NCBI RefSeq assembly: GCF_030814215.1
Contig: NZ_JAUSUT010000001.1
Location: 2,666,001 to 2,730,000, forward strand
DNA length: 64,000 bases
Origin: Amycolatopsis thermophila
GTDB taxonomy: Bacteria; Actinomycetota; Actinomycetes; Mycobacteriales; Pseudonocardiaceae
Direction: 5' to 3'
Under the pieces are notes generated by a model. That model made no database searches and was not told the origin of the DNA. It saw only the letters and a program-made list of their open reading frames with translations. The translations under genes and the position numbers were made by a program. Of this stretch, positions 1-8,677 are shown one piece after another. Numbering within the stretch: the stretch's first letter is position 1; each line of letters begins with the position of its first letter.

Positions 1-1695
1 GGTCTGAAGTGGACCGTTCCGCACGCGGGCGACCAGTCGCTCGACTCCGATGTGGACCCCGACAAGGGGACCGTGCGGGTCGCGATCGGCCCGCCCGGTT
101 CGGTGGACCACACCGTCGACGCGGGCGTGGTCGGCGGGCTCAACCGCGTGGGCGACCTGGTGTGGGCCGACGTCAACCGCAACGGCCTGCAGGACCCGGG
201 CGAACCCGGAGTCGCAGATGTGGGCGTGCGGCTGCAGAAGGCCGACGGCACGCCGGTCGCGGGGACCAGCACCGGCCCGCACGGCCAGTACGCGTTCTCG
301 CACCTGCCGGACGGGGGCTACCAGGTCTGCTTCGACACCGCGAAGCTCCCGCCCCAGTACGGCGACTACCAGCTGACCAGGCAGCGGGCCGGGAACCCGG
401 GTCAGGACTCGGCGCCGGACCCGGCGACCGGCTGCACGGCGGTGGTCGACCTCGGGTTGAACCGCACCCAGGACCTGACGCTGGACGCGGGCCTCGCGCC
501 GCCGGTGAACCGCATCGCGGCGCTGGTGTGGCAGGACGAGGACGGCGACGGACAGCTCGGCGCGGTCGAACCCGGGATCGCCGGGGTGCCGGTCAAGCTG
601 CGCAGCGCGGACGGCACCCAGTTCGCGATGACCACCACCGGCCCGGACGGCCGGTACGCCTTCGAGGACCTGCCGTCCGGCTCGTTCGAGGTGTGCTTCG
701 ACCTGGCGAACCTACCGCCGTCGGCGGCGGACTTCACGCCCGTGCCGAAGGGTGCGGCGTCCGGTGCCGACCCGGCGACCGGCTGCACGTCCGCGGTCAC
801 GCTCGGCCTCGGCAAGCGCGAGGAGAATTCGCTCAACGCCGGGCTCGCCGCCCCGGTCAACCGCATCGGCGACCGGGTGTGGACGGACACCAACCGCAAC
901 GGGATCGCCGACGCCGGCGAGTCCGGGCCGGCCGGGGTGCCGGTCAAGCTGCTCCGGGCGGACGGCACCGAGGAGAGCACCACGACAACCGGTGCCGACG
1001 GGCGGTACTGGTTCAGCGGGATGCCGGACGGCGACTACCGGGTGTGCGTGGACCGTGCCGCACTCCCGGCGCCGGTGGCCGGCTACCAGTTCACCAGGCC
1101 GCGGGCCGGCGAGTCCACAAAGGACTCCGATGTGGACCTGGCGGGCGGCTGCGCTCCGCTGGTGCCGGTCGGAGTCGGGCACCGCGACGCGGGAGGTGTC
1201 GACATCGGACTCCTCCCGGCCCGCAACCGGGTCGGCGATCTGCTGTGGATCGACCGCAACGGCAACGGAACGCCCGACGCGGACGAGCCGCGCGCGGCGG
1301 GGATCGCCGTGACGATGACGGATTCGGCCGGCCGCGCCGTCGCGACGACGCGCACCGGCGCCGACGGCTCCTACCTGCTCGACGACCTGCCCGACGGCAC
1401 TTACCGGGTCTGCTTCGACCTGGCCGGGCTGCCCGCGGAGTACCGGGACTTCCGCATCGCCGGAACGGACGGTGACCCCGGCTGCTCGGGCCCGGTGACC
1501 GTCGGGCCGAAGCCGCGCGAGGACCTCTCGGTGCGCATCGGACTGGTCAGCGCCAGTCCGGCGGTGGCCCCGGCCGCGCAGGAGACCTCCAGCGGTGGCG
1601 GGTTCCCGGTCGGCTGGGTGCTGTTCGGCGTGGTCGCCGCGATCGGGCTGGTCGTCGGCGTGCGGTGGTGGAAGGTCGCCGGGCAGGAGCAATGA
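1..1695 (+). CDS. Surface protein with SdrD-B-like repeats, 3' part
   Basis: Open from base 1, so the N-terminus lies outside the window; 564 residues are visible. At least four repeats of about 117-122 residues begin at bases 142, 508, 859 and 1225, each opening with an NR(V/I)xxLVWxD-type strand followed by a calcium-loop-like DxNxNGxxDxGE segment and ending near a VCFD motif. This is the SdrD B-like (prealbumin-like/Cna-B) fold of extracellular stalks. Most repeats carry two cysteines (VCFD and GC), suggesting a disulfide in each. The C-terminus has an Ala/Pro/Ser linker, one membrane helix (about residues 533-553) and a short basic tail, with no LPXTG sorting motif, so it is probably membrane-anchored outside the cell. 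The adhesion or stalk role is inferred. The next gene, a lipoprotein, starts 18 bases downstream. Confidence 0.85.
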   Translation, partial: GLKWTVPHAGDQSLDSDVDPDKGTVRVAIGPPGSVDHTVDAGVVGGLNRVGDLVWADVNRNGLQDPGEPGVADVGVRLQKADGTPVAGTSTGPHGQYAFSHLPDGGYQVCFDTAKLPPQYGDYQLTRQRAGNPGQDSAPDPATGCTAVVDLGLNRTQDLTLDAGLAPPVNRIAALVWQDEDGDGQLGAVEPGIAGVPVKLRSADGTQFAMTTTGPDGRYAFEDLPSGSFEVCFDLANLPPSAADFTPVPKGAASGADPATGCTSAVTLGLGKREENSLNAGLAAPVNRIGDRVWTDTNRNGIADAGESGPAGVPVKLLRADGTEESTTTTGADGRYWFSGMPDGDYRVCVDRAALPAPVAGYQFTRPRAGESTKDSDVDLAGGCAPLVPVGVGHRDAGGVDIGLLPARNRVGDLLWIDRNGNGTPDADEPRAAGIAVTMTDSAGRAVATTRTGADGSYLLDDLPDGTYRVCFDLAGLPAEYRDFRIAGTDGDPGCSGPVTVGPKPREDLSVRIGLVSASPAVAPAAQETSSGGGFPVGWVLFGVVAAIGLVVGVRWWKVAGQEQ

Positions 1696-1713
1696 CCCGG
1701 TAGTTTGGGCGAT

Positions 1714-2067
1714 GTGAGAATCGCGCGGGTGCTGGGCGTCGTCGGGATCGCGGTCGTGCTGGCCGGGTGTTCGGAGGCCGCCGAGACGGCGGACCGGGCC
1801 AGTGCCTGCGCGAAGGCGCTCGGGCTGGCGAACCTGAACCCGAACGCCACGGCCCAGGAGGTGGCGAGCCAGGCCGAGCAGAAGGCGGGCGAGCTGCGCG
1901 ACCTCGGCAACCGGGTCGCGGACCAGACGCTCAAGGAGAACCTCTTCGCCATCGCCGACTCCTACGTGGCGCTCGAGCAACGCAAGGCGCAGGGACTCAG
2001 CGACGTCAACGACTGGATCCAGACCAACGCGGCGAACGTCGACCGCCTGCGTCAGGCGTGCACGTAG
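1714..2067 (+). CDS. Small putative lipoprotein
   Basis: 117 residues. I chose the GTG at 1714 over an in-frame TTG nine bases upstream because it puts a compact signal peptide directly at the N-terminus: MRIARVLGVVGIAVVLAGC, ending in a good lipobox (VLAGC). The mature part is polar, helical and Ala/Gln/Glu-rich, with two further cysteines (ASACAK near residue 31 and the C-terminal QACT) that could pair. It begins 18 bases after the surface-protein stop and is probably cotranscribed. No family recognised; the exported lipid-anchored location is the only supported inference. Confidence 0.75.
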   Translation: MRIARVLGVVGIAVVLAGCSEAAETADRASACAKALGLANLNPNATAQEVASQAEQKAGELRDLGNRVADQTLKENLFAIADSYVALEQRKAQGLSDVNDWIQTNAANVDRLRQACT

Positions 2068-2212
2068 CCGGACGCGTCAGGAACCCGCTGAGGATGCCCG
2101 GTGCCGAGCGGTGCTCGGGTGTCCCCGCGACTCCTAGGATCGCCGGGGATCTGCCTGTTCCCCGCGGCGAAGCGCATCGTGGACGTCGTCAGGCAGTTCA
2201 GGAGGGAAATCG

Positions 2213-3085
2213 ATGACAGCGAACACTCTGGCGGGCGGGACCTTCACGATGGCGGAGGGACTGACGGTCGGCCGCATGGGGTACGGCGCGATGCAGCTGG
2301 CCGGTCCCGGCGTGTTCGGCCCGCCCGCGGACCGGGACGCGGCCGTCGCCGTGCTGCGCGAGGCGGTCGAGCTCGGCGTCAACCACATCGACACCGCCGA
2401 CTTCTACGGCCCGCACGTCACCAACGAGATCATCCGCGAGGCCCTGCACCCCTACGACGGGCTCGTGGTGGTGACCAAGGTCGGCGCGATCCGCGACGCC
2501 GAAGGGGCGTGGGTGCACGCCCGCGAGCCGGAGCAGCTGCGCGCCCAGGTGCACGACAACCTGCGCAACCTCGGCGTGGACGCGCTCGACGTGGTCAACC
2601 TGCGCGTCGGCGGCGGGGACGACGGGCATTCGGCGGTGCCCGGCTCGATCGCCGAGCCGTTCACCGCACTGGTGGAGCTGCAGCAGCAGGGGCTGATCAA
2701 ACACCTCGGGATCAGCACGGTGAACGCCGAGCAGGTCGCCGAGGCGCAGTCGATCGCGCCGATCGTGTGCGTGCAGAACGCCTACAACGTGGCGCACCGC
2801 GAGGACGACGAGCTGGTCGACTCGCTGGCCGCGCAGGGCATCGCGTACGTGCCGTACTTCCCGCTCGGCGGGTTCTCGCCGCTGCAGTCGGAGGCGCTCG
2901 ACGCGGTGGCCGCGCGACTCGGCTCGACCCCGATGGCCGTCGCGCTGGCGTGGCTGCTGCACCGCTCGCCGAACATCCTGCTGATCCCCGGCACATCGTC
3001 GATCGAGCACCTGAGGGACAACGTGGCCGCCGCGACGCTCGACCTGCCGGCCGACGCGCTCGCCGAGCTGGACGCGATCGGCTAG
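2213..3085 (+). CDS. Aldo/keto reductase
   Basis: 290 residues, normal for the NADPH-dependent aldo/keto reductase superfamily. A strong ribosome site (AGGAGGG) lies 6 bases before the ATG. The TIM-barrel signatures are present: GRMGYGAMQL near the N-terminus, the catalytic Asp/Tyr segment VNHIDTADFYG (about residues 60-70), the catalytic Lys in VVTKVG (about 88), and the cofactor segment IPGTSSIEHLRDN near residue 262. The position usually held by the fourth catalytic residue (His) reads VNLRVGG, as in some oxidoreductases of this superfamily. Substrate unknown. Degenerate tandem copies of its 3' end follow the stop codon. Confidence 0.9.
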   Translation: MTANTLAGGTFTMAEGLTVGRMGYGAMQLAGPGVFGPPADRDAAVAVLREAVELGVNHIDTADFYGPHVTNEIIREALHPYDGLVVVTKVGAIRDAEGAWVHAREPEQLRAQVHDNLRNLGVDALDVVNLRVGGGDDGHSAVPGSIAEPFTALVELQQQGLIKHLGISTVNAEQVAEAQSIAPIVCVQNAYNVAHREDDELVDSLAAQGIAYVPYFPLGGFSPLQSEALDAVAARLGSTPMAVALAWLLHRSPNILLIPGTSSIEHLRDNVAAATLDLPADALAELDAIG

Positions 3086-3326
3086 CCCGCGACGAGTGCC
3101 GCCGTGCTCGACTTGCCTGCCGGGGGTGGGGACGCGTTCGGTTAGTCCGGGGCGAGGGGGTTGCCCGGTGGGGCGTTGCCGGGGCAGGCGGCGCGGTGTG
3201 GGCGAGCGCCGCCGTGCTCGACTTGCCCGCCGGGGCCTGGACGCGTCCGGCTAATCCCGTGGTGAGGAGTTGCCGGGCGCTGCGGCGGCAGGCGGCCCGC
3301 AGCAGGCGGCTGGACGCGATCGGCTA
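3086..3326 (+). repeat. Degenerate copies of the aldo/keto reductase 3' end
   Basis: The gene's terminal segment (ctcgacctgccgg ... gacgcgatcggctag) recurs in decayed form at about 3097-3144 and 3209-3254, and the last 18 bases (ctggacgcgatcggctag) recur exactly at 3309-3326. The two longer copies lie about 112 bases apart and the sequence between them is also similar, so the ancestral unit was about 110 bases. Each copy keeps a stop triplet at the matching place (tag, taa, tag). The final copy supplies, on the other strand, the TAG stop of the neighbouring P-loop gene. Confidence 0.75.
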
Positions 3327-3854
3327 GTCCACCACCAGGCGCAACCCCCGGCGGGCGCGGTCGCGGTCGATGACCGTGATCTCGTGCCAGCCGCGGGGCC
3401 GCCCGTCGACCAGCAGGGCGCGCACCCGGGGCAGGCGGCGCAGGTGACGGCAGAACGCCCTCGCCCGCAGCACGCGCCCCCGCGCTCGCTGCCCCGCCAG
3501 GGCCTCCTCCGGCGTGCAGTCCACCCACAGCAGGTGCCGCCGCCGTCCGGTGAGCAGCCCGGTCAGCACCAGCCACGCCCGCGTCGCCGCGCCGGTCGCC
3601 GGGTCGTGCACCACCACCGGGCCCGGCGTGCGGACCGCGGCCAGCACCACCCGCAACCGGTGCAGGACGTGCACCGCCGGCCGGTACCGGCGGTACGGCG
3701 TCCCCGGCGGCAGCGCGGCGGCCAGCCGGTCGCGCATCCGGTCCGAGTCGAGCACCTCGACCGGCCGGCTCGCGCGCGTGCCGCGCAACAGCGTGCTCTT
3801 GCCCGAGCCGGGCAGCCCGGCGATCACCAGCAGCGCGCGCGGTTCGATCGTCAT
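3324..3854 (-). CDS. P-loop ATPase/kinase-like protein
   Basis: About 176 residues from the ATG at 3854; an in-frame ATG at 3881 and a longer reading are possible, and no start has a convincing ribosome site. A textbook Walker A (GLPGSGKST, about residues 13-21) follows a short beta strand (LLVIA), then a DSDRMRDRL segment typical of AAA_33/zeta-toxin-like small-molecule kinases, and a WVDCTPEEAL strand-turn in the later core. The C-terminal half is strongly Arg-rich. A phosphotransferase acting on a small molecule is likely; substrate unknown. Its stop codon lies in the last degenerate repeat behind the convergent aldo/keto reductase gene. Confidence 0.7.
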   Translation of the reverse strand: MTIEPRALLVIAGLPGSGKSTLLRGTRASRPVEVLDSDRMRDRLAAALPPGTPYRRYRPAVHVLHRLRVVLAAVRTPGPVVVHDPATGAATRAWLVLTGLLTGRRRHLLWVDCTPEEALAGQRARGRVLRARAFCRHLRRLPRVRALLVDGRPRGWHEITVIDRDRARRGLRLVVD

Positions 3855-3940
3855 CTCCAGGGTGGTGCCGGCGGTCCTCATACCGGGCCAACGCGCGATC
3901 AGGCCGCCCGCGTTCCACACTTACCGGTCAAACCGGGCGT

Positions 3941-5128
3941 TCACGGCGACGCCACGGCAGGCACCGCGGCCCCGCGCCGTCGCAGGCCGAACGCCACCGC
4001 CGCGAACCCGAGCCCGAACAGGCCCGCCGCCGCGAAGCCCCAACCGGCGCTGCCGTGGTCGATCACGAACCCGACCACCGGGCTGCCCGCCGCCATCCCG
4101 AGCCGGGTGGCCGCGTCGAGCAGGCCCATCGCCTCGCCGCGCACGCGCGGCGGCGCGAGACCCGTGACCTCCTCCGCGGTCGACGCGAGCGTCGGCGCGC
4201 ACGCCAGGTTCGTCGGCACCAGCGCGAGCGCCAGCAGCCACCACGGCAGCCCGCTCGCGAACGCGACGGGGATCACCAGCGCGGTCAGCAACACCATGAG
4301 CCGGGCCTGCGACAGCGACTTCCGCACCGCACCGTGCACGACCCCGCCGGCCACCGACGCCACGCACATCACCGCGATCACCAGGCCCGTCCAGCCCACC
4401 TCGCCGGTGGACCGCAGCGCGGCCAGCGTCGCCAGCTCCGTCCCCATCAGGCAGAACAGCGCGCCCGCGGCCACCAGCAGGGCACCGGCGAGCCGCGGCG
4501 TGAGCCACTCCCGCAGCGGCGGACGCGCCGCCGTGACCGTCTCGGTGTCGTGCCGGATCGGCGGGTTGAACCAGCACAGCGCGATCGTGCCGAGGGCGAA
4601 CCAGGCGCCGATCCCGCTCAGCGCCAGCGTCGAGGACACCTGGGTGGACAGCGCGATCCCGGCGCTCGGCCCGACCATGAACGAGGTCTCGAGCAGGATC
4701 GAGTCGAGCGAGTAGGCCGACCGGCGGGACTCCGGCGGCACCAGCGCGGTGAGCACCTGCCGGGCGATCGAGCTCGCCGGGAGCACGAGCATCCCCGCCG
4801 GCAGGGCCGCCGCCAGCAGCGCCGCGTACGGCAGGTGCGGGGTGGCCAGCCAGAACACCGCCGAGGTGGTGCCGCACACCGCGGTGACCGGGCGCAGGCC
4901 GTAACGGTCGATCATCCGGCCGACCAGCGGGGCGCCGAGCGCGCTGCCCAGCATCGTCGCCGTGCCGACCAGCCCGGCCTGGCCGTAGCCGCGGCCGAGG
5001 TCGCTGACCACGTGCAGCGTCAGCGTGATCCCGGTGGCGGTCATCGGCAGCCGCGTGAAGAAGAACAGCAGCATCGCCGTCCGCACCCCGGGCAGGGCGA
5101 GGACGCGCAGATACGGCTGGAAGGACAT
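3941..5128 (-). CDS. MFS transporter
   Basis: 395 residues with about 12 predicted membrane helices in the 6+6 pattern of the major facilitator superfamily. The ATG at 5128 (MSFQPYLRVLALPG) starts just before the first helix; the longer open frame upstream is low-complexity and unlikely to be coding. The loop after the second helix carries a GRMIDRYGLRPV motif (motif A type). There is no clear ribosome site, so translation may be leaderless. It resembles small drug/metabolite exporters; substrate cannot be deduced. Convergent with nothing on its 3' side except the P-loop gene 86 bases away on the same strand. Confidence 0.85.
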   Translation of the reverse strand: MSFQPYLRVLALPGVRTAMLLFFFTRLPMTATGITLTLHVVSDLGRGYGQAGLVGTATMLGSALGAPLVGRMIDRYGLRPVTAVCGTTSAVFWLATPHLPYAALLAAALPAGMLVLPASSIARQVLTALVPPESRRSAYSLDSILLETSFMVGPSAGIALSTQVSSTLALSGIGAWFALGTIALCWFNPPIRHDTETVTAARPPLREWLTPRLAGALLVAAGALFCLMGTELATLAALRSTGEVGWTGLVIAVMCVASVAGGVVHGAVRKSLSQARLMVLLTALVIPVAFASGLPWWLLALALVPTNLACAPTLASTAEEVTGLAPPRVRGEAMGLLDAATRLGMAAGSPVVGFVIDHGSAGWGFAAAGLFGLGFAAVAFGLRRRGAAVPAVASP

Positions 5129-5491
5129 GCGCCCACTTTGGCACGCCCGTGCAACTCCTTTTCCGCCGCGGGCGTGGTGTGCGTGTGGGGGACGCCATGT
5201 GGGTGCCCGGGTTGACGAACGGTGCGGCTTGGCCGGCGGAATTACTCCGATGAGGCGGGCGTCGCGGCGCGAGCGGGTGACGCGGCCACGCACGGCGATG
5301 CGCGACCGCGCCGGATTGTGGGCTTCCGCCGATGAAACATCCAGCGGATTGACCGATTGTGGGGTTTGGGCCGGAACCCGATCCGGCACGTAAGGGTGGG
5401 ACACCGTCCCGATGGGGTGGTCGAGTGGTGGGTGATCGACACCGTTGGTACTCCTGGGCTTCGAGAGGTCGCCAAGGCCAGGAGGTAGGGA
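5129..5491. promoter_or_regulatory. Divergent intergenic region
   Basis: 363 bases between the MFS gene and the first of two paralogous secreted-protein genes. No credible gene seen. The last ~70 bases (from about 5425) resemble the stretch before the second paralog (from about 6260): both have ggtggg(t/a)gatc(g/a)acac and end in an identical gccaggaggtagggaatg, so the leader was duplicated with the gene. An AT-richer TTGACC-type element near 5348 could serve as a -35 box, but this is not firm. Confidence 0.45.
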
Positions 5492-5986
5492 ATGAGAGGC
5501 AAGTTCGCCCGGATCATCGCCGGCGTCGTGGCCGGCAGTGTTCTGGCGTTCGCCGGGGCCGCCGTCGCCGCCGCCGACGGGAAGGGCACGTCCAGCACGG
5601 AGGCCGCCGGTGAGCAGCTGGTGCAACTGCGGCAGGACCTGGTCGACTCGGCCTATTCGGCCGACGTCCCCGGCACCCAGCGGGCGCTCGGACAGATGAG
5701 CCCGTTGCTCGGGGACCTCGCCGTGGGCGAGAAGTACACGGTCCAGTCGGACACGCGCGAAACGGCCGCGTCGGCCAAGAACGACGCCGAGACGGCCAGC
5801 CGCATCATCGCCGACCCGTCCCAGGCGCCGGCGGTGAAGCAGGCGCCCGCGGCGTCACCGCTGCAGAACCCGCCGCCGCCGCTGGACATCGTGGCCGACC
5901 TGCTGAAGACCCTGATCCAGAAGCTCACCGATCTGCTCAACGCCCTGGTCGGGAATCCGCCCGCGCTGACGGTGCCCGCTTCCTGA
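5492..5986 (+). CDS. Secreted protein, tandem paralog 1
   Basis: 164 residues with a Sec-type signal peptide (about 1-28, MRGKFARIIAGVVAGSVLAF then AVAAADG). The mature part starts GKGTSSTEAAGEQ, is helical and Gln/Ala-rich, then turns Pro-rich (NPPPPLD near 128) before an amphipathic C-terminal helix containing LLKTLIQKLTDLLNALVG. An AGGAGG ribosome site sits 7 bases before the ATG. It is clearly paralogous to the gene at 6326: signal peptide, the GKGTSSTEAAGEQ block, the MSPLL.DLA.G.KY..QSD block and overall plan are shared. No characterised family recognised. A rho-independent terminator follows immediately, so the two copies are separate transcription units. Confidence 0.85.
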   Translation: MRGKFARIIAGVVAGSVLAFAGAAVAAADGKGTSSTEAAGEQLVQLRQDLVDSAYSADVPGTQRALGQMSPLLGDLAVGEKYTVQSDTRETAASAKNDAETASRIIADPSQAPAVKQAPAASPLQNPPPPLDIVADLLKTLIQKLTDLLNALVGNPPALTVPAS

Positions 5987-5996
5987 GGCTGTCCCC

Positions 5997-6044
5997 CAGC
6001 CGGGATCCGATGTGGACTGTTCCACCTCGGGTCCCGGCTGTTTT
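5997..6044 (+). terminator. Rho-independent terminator
   Basis: A long imperfect hairpin (about 20 bp; cagccgggatccga pairs with the later tcgggtcccggctg) followed by tttt, 11 bases after the stop of the first secreted paralog. Confidence 0.8.
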
Positions 6045-6325
6045 GCGCCCGGTCTCGGGCTCCACCAGGCGCCCGCAGCGGAAGATGCTCCACACGGATG
6101 AGTTTGGCGTCCCCGGCGAGTGAACCGGACACCCTCCGCAACCTCAGATCGGCACAATCTTGATCAACCGAGGGATGCACAACCGAGAACCGTTCACCAA
6201 TTGCGGTCCATCGTCCCGCCGCCGACGCCGGCACGTGAAACCACCCGGAGCCGACCGACTGGTGGGAGATCAACACGGCAGGTACGCATGAGCCTGACAG
6301 GTCCACCGAGGCCAGGAGGTAGGGA

Positions 6326-6832
6326 ATGTTAGGCAAATTCGCCCGGGGCATCGCGGTTGTGGTGGTGGGCGGCGTGCTGGCGTTGGCCGGCACGGGGGTG
6401 GCGTCCGCGGACGGGAAGGGGACGTCCAGCACGGAGGCCGCGGGGGAGCAGGTCCTCCAGCTGCGCGACCAGCTGGCCAGGGCCGCCTACGCCGGTGACG
6501 TGGCGGCCACCCAGCGTTCGCTCGGCGGGATGAGCCCGTTGCTCGCCGACCTCGCCGCCGGTCAGAAGTACTCCATCCAGTCCGACGCCCAGCAGGCCGC
6601 GGCCACCGGCAACGACTACGCCACCGAGGCGAGCCGCATCCTGGCCGATCCGTCCAAGGCCGGCGAGGTCCGCCAGCTGCCGCCGGTGCCGGAGATCCCG
6701 GACCTGCCGCCGCCGCTGAACCTCGTCAGCAACCTGCTCAAGAACCTGCTGAAGACGGTGACGAGCCTGCTGGCCTCGTTGCTCGGCGCGGCCCCGCCGC
6801 TCCCGGTTCCGGTGCCGGTTCCGGTGCACTGA
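6326..6832 (+). CDS. Secreted protein, tandem paralog 2
   Basis: 168 residues, second copy of the secreted protein at 5492. Signal peptide about 1-28 (MLGKFARGIAVVVVGGVLAL, then GVASADG), then the identical GKGTSSTEAAGEQ block, the MSPLLADLAAGQKYSIQSD segment, a Pro-rich hinge (PEIPDLPPPLN) and an amphipathic helix (LLKNLLKTVTSLLASLLG). The tail is a PVPVPVPV run absent from paralog 1. The ribosome site and about ten bases each side are identical between the copies (ccaggaggtagggaatg). The N-terminal half is much better conserved than the linker, implying selection there. Function unknown; export is well supported. Confidence 0.85.
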   Translation: MLGKFARGIAVVVVGGVLALAGTGVASADGKGTSSTEAAGEQVLQLRDQLARAAYAGDVAATQRSLGGMSPLLADLAAGQKYSIQSDAQQAAATGNDYATEASRILADPSKAGEVRQLPPVPEIPDLPPPLNLVSNLLKNLLKTVTSLLASLLGAAPPLPVPVPVPVH

Positions 6833-6852
6833 CAAACGATCCGGCAGGGGGA

Positions 6853-6896
6853 GACCGGGGTCCGGTGTGGACGTCCACACCGGACCCCGGTCCTTT
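6853..6896. terminator. Bidirectional terminator
   Basis: A perfect 20-bp inverted repeat (gaccggggtccggtgtggac and its exact complement, 6853-6892) followed by cttttc. It sits between convergent genes and can serve both the secreted-protein gene and the esterase gene. Confidence 0.9.
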
Positions 6897-7943
6897 TCAC
6901 GCCCGCAGGCCCAGCCGGAGCGCGCCGGCCGCCTCCGAGGTCGCTTCCCGGAACCGCTTGCCGACGCCCAGGAAGTTCACGTAGCCGTGGATCAGGTCGC
7001 GCTGGCGGCTCAACGTCACCGGTACCCCGGCGGCGCGCAGCTTCGCCGCGTACTCTTCGCCCTCGTCGCGCAGCGGGTCGAACCCGGCGGTGGCCACGTA
7101 CGCCGGTGGCAGCCCGGTGAAGTCCTCGGTGAGCAACGGCGACAGCCGCGGGTCCGTCCGGTCCACCCCGGCGGGCGCGTAGTGGTCGATGAACCACGTC
7201 ATGTCGGCGTCGGTGAGGAAGAAGCCGCTCGCGAAGATCTCCCGCGACCGCCTCCGCTTGCTGGCGTCGACACCCGGGTACAGCAGCAGCTGGAACGCCG
7301 GGGCGGCGCCACCACGCGCGGTCGTGACCTGCGCGGTCACCGCGGCGAGGTTGCCGCCCGCGCTGTCCCCGCCCACCGCGATCCGCTCGGGGTCCACGCC
7401 CAGGTCGGCGGCCTTGGTGTGCGCGTAGTCGAACGCCGCGACGGCGTCCTCGGTGGCCGCCGGGAACGGGTGCTCGGGCGCGAGCCGGTATTCGACCGAC
7501 AGCACTCGCACACCGGCCTGCTTGGCGAAGTAGCGCGCGGCGTTGTCGTGGCTCGCGCGGCTGCCGACGACCCACCCACCGCCGTGGAAGAACACCAGCA
7601 GCGGCGACGGCGAGGGCAGCCCGTCGGGCACGTACAGCGTGGCCGGCACCGGACCGTGCTCGGCCGGGATGACGACCTCCTGCGTGCGTACCGGCTCGAT
7701 CGGCTTGCCGCTCACCAGGTGGCCGGACTCGAGGATCCGCTGCCGCGCCAGCTCGGGCGTGCCCGCGGTCATGCTCACCCGCGAAATCTGCTGCAACCGC
7801 AGCAGCAGCTGCGCGTCCAGCGCCAGCTCCTGCCCGTCGAGCCGGATCGGACGCCCGGCGATGAGCCGTCGCGCCCGCTCGGGGAGACCGAAGATCAGTT
7901 GAGCCGCGACCGCTTCCACGCGGCTCTGCAGTGAGGTCGCCAT
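6897..7943 (-). CDS. Alpha/beta hydrolase, HSL-type esterase
   Basis: 348 residues. Hormone-sensitive-lipase family signatures are intact: the oxyanion-hole HGGGWV (about residue 115), the nucleophile elbow GDSAGG (about 192), the acid in FDPLRDEGEEYA (about 287) and the catalytic His in LIHGYVNF (about 318). Together these predict a cytosolic carboxylesterase or acetyl esterase for short acyl chains; no signal peptide is present. The ATG at 7943 is followed by an amphipathic cap helix common in this family. It converges on the secreted protein across a perfect terminator hairpin, and its promoter lies in the short divergent gap before the FMN reductase. Confidence 0.88.
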   Translation of the reverse strand: MATSLQSRVEAVAAQLIFGLPERARRLIAGRPIRLDGQELALDAQLLLRLQQISRVSMTAGTPELARQRILESGHLVSGKPIEPVRTQEVVIPAEHGPVPATLYVPDGLPSPSPLLVFFHGGGWVVGSRASHDNAARYFAKQAGVRVLSVEYRLAPEHPFPAATEDAVAAFDYAHTKAADLGVDPERIAVGGDSAGGNLAAVTAQVTTARGGAAPAFQLLLYPGVDASKRRRSREIFASGFFLTDADMTWFIDHYAPAGVDRTDPRLSPLLTEDFTGLPPAYVATAGFDPLRDEGEEYAAKLRAAGVPVTLSRQRDLIHGYVNFLGVGKRFREATSEAAGALRLGLRA

Positions 7944-8047
7944 GACCGGTGAGGCTACTCACTGGTAGCCACCCTGACCAGATGTGATGCGGGCCTCCGT
8001 CCCACAGCGTGGTCCTCCACTTAGGTGGAGGGGTTAGCCTCGGAAGT

Positions 8048-8614
8048 GTGACTAGTGCGGCGATCAACGTGGTCGGTATCGGCGGTTCCCTGCGTCCGGG
8101 CTCCCAGTCCGAGCGTGCCCTCCGCATCGCGCTCGACAGTGCGGCCGCGGCGGGCGCCGAGACGCTCGCCCTGACCGGCGAGGACCTCGTGCTGCCGTTC
8201 TACGACTCGGCGCTGGAGGAGCGCACGCCCCAGGCGGTGCGCCTGGTCGAGGCGCTGCGCGGGGCCGACGGCGTGATCATCGTCTCCCCGGGCTACCACG
8301 GCGCGCTGTCCGGGCTGATCAAGAACGCCCTGGACTACGTCGAGGACCTGCGGCCCGACGAACGCCCCTACCTGGACGGACGGGCCGTCGGGCTGGCCGC
8401 CGTCGCGTACGGCTGGCAGGCCGCGGTCACCACGCTCGACCAGCTCCGCACCATCACCCACGCCCTGCGCGGCTGGCCGACCCCGCTGGGCGGGTCGATC
8501 AACTCCGCCGAGGTCAAGTTCGACGAGGTCGGCGGCGCTTCCGACGAGAAGGCCCTCACCACCCTGAAACTGATCGGCCGCCAGGTCGCGGAGTTCGCCC
8601 GCGCCCGGCGCTGA
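8048..8614 (+). CDS. NAD(P)H-dependent FMN reductase
   Basis: 188 residues from the GTG at 8048 (MTSAAINVVGIGGSLRPGS). The flavodoxin-like fold is shown by the FMN phosphate loop GSLRPGSQSERAL at the N-terminus and SPGYHGALSGLIKNALDYVE (about 75-95), the usual signature of the NADPH-dependent FMN reductase family (SsuE/ArsH/azoreductase relatives). It would reduce flavin or quinone substrates in the cytoplasm. It heads a same-strand run with the Ohr and Dps genes, suggesting a role in redox stress. A further-upstream start is open but adds only low-complexity residues. Confidence 0.88.
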   Translation: MTSAAINVVGIGGSLRPGSQSERALRIALDSAAAAGAETLALTGEDLVLPFYDSALEERTPQAVRLVEALRGADGVIIVSPGYHGALSGLIKNALDYVEDLRPDERPYLDGRAVGLAAVAYGWQAAVTTLDQLRTITHALRGWPTPLGGSINSAEVKFDEVGGASDEKALTTLKLIGRQVAEFARARR

Positions 8615-8677
8615 GGGTTGGTTCCAGCGGCCCCTGGGTAACCAGCCGGTGACACCTGCCGCCAGGGGAGGAATCAC

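Noticed and set aside
3324-3854. Zeta-toxin of a toxin-antitoxin system.
   Set aside because: Only the P-loop kinase fold is visible; there is no antitoxin gene beside it.
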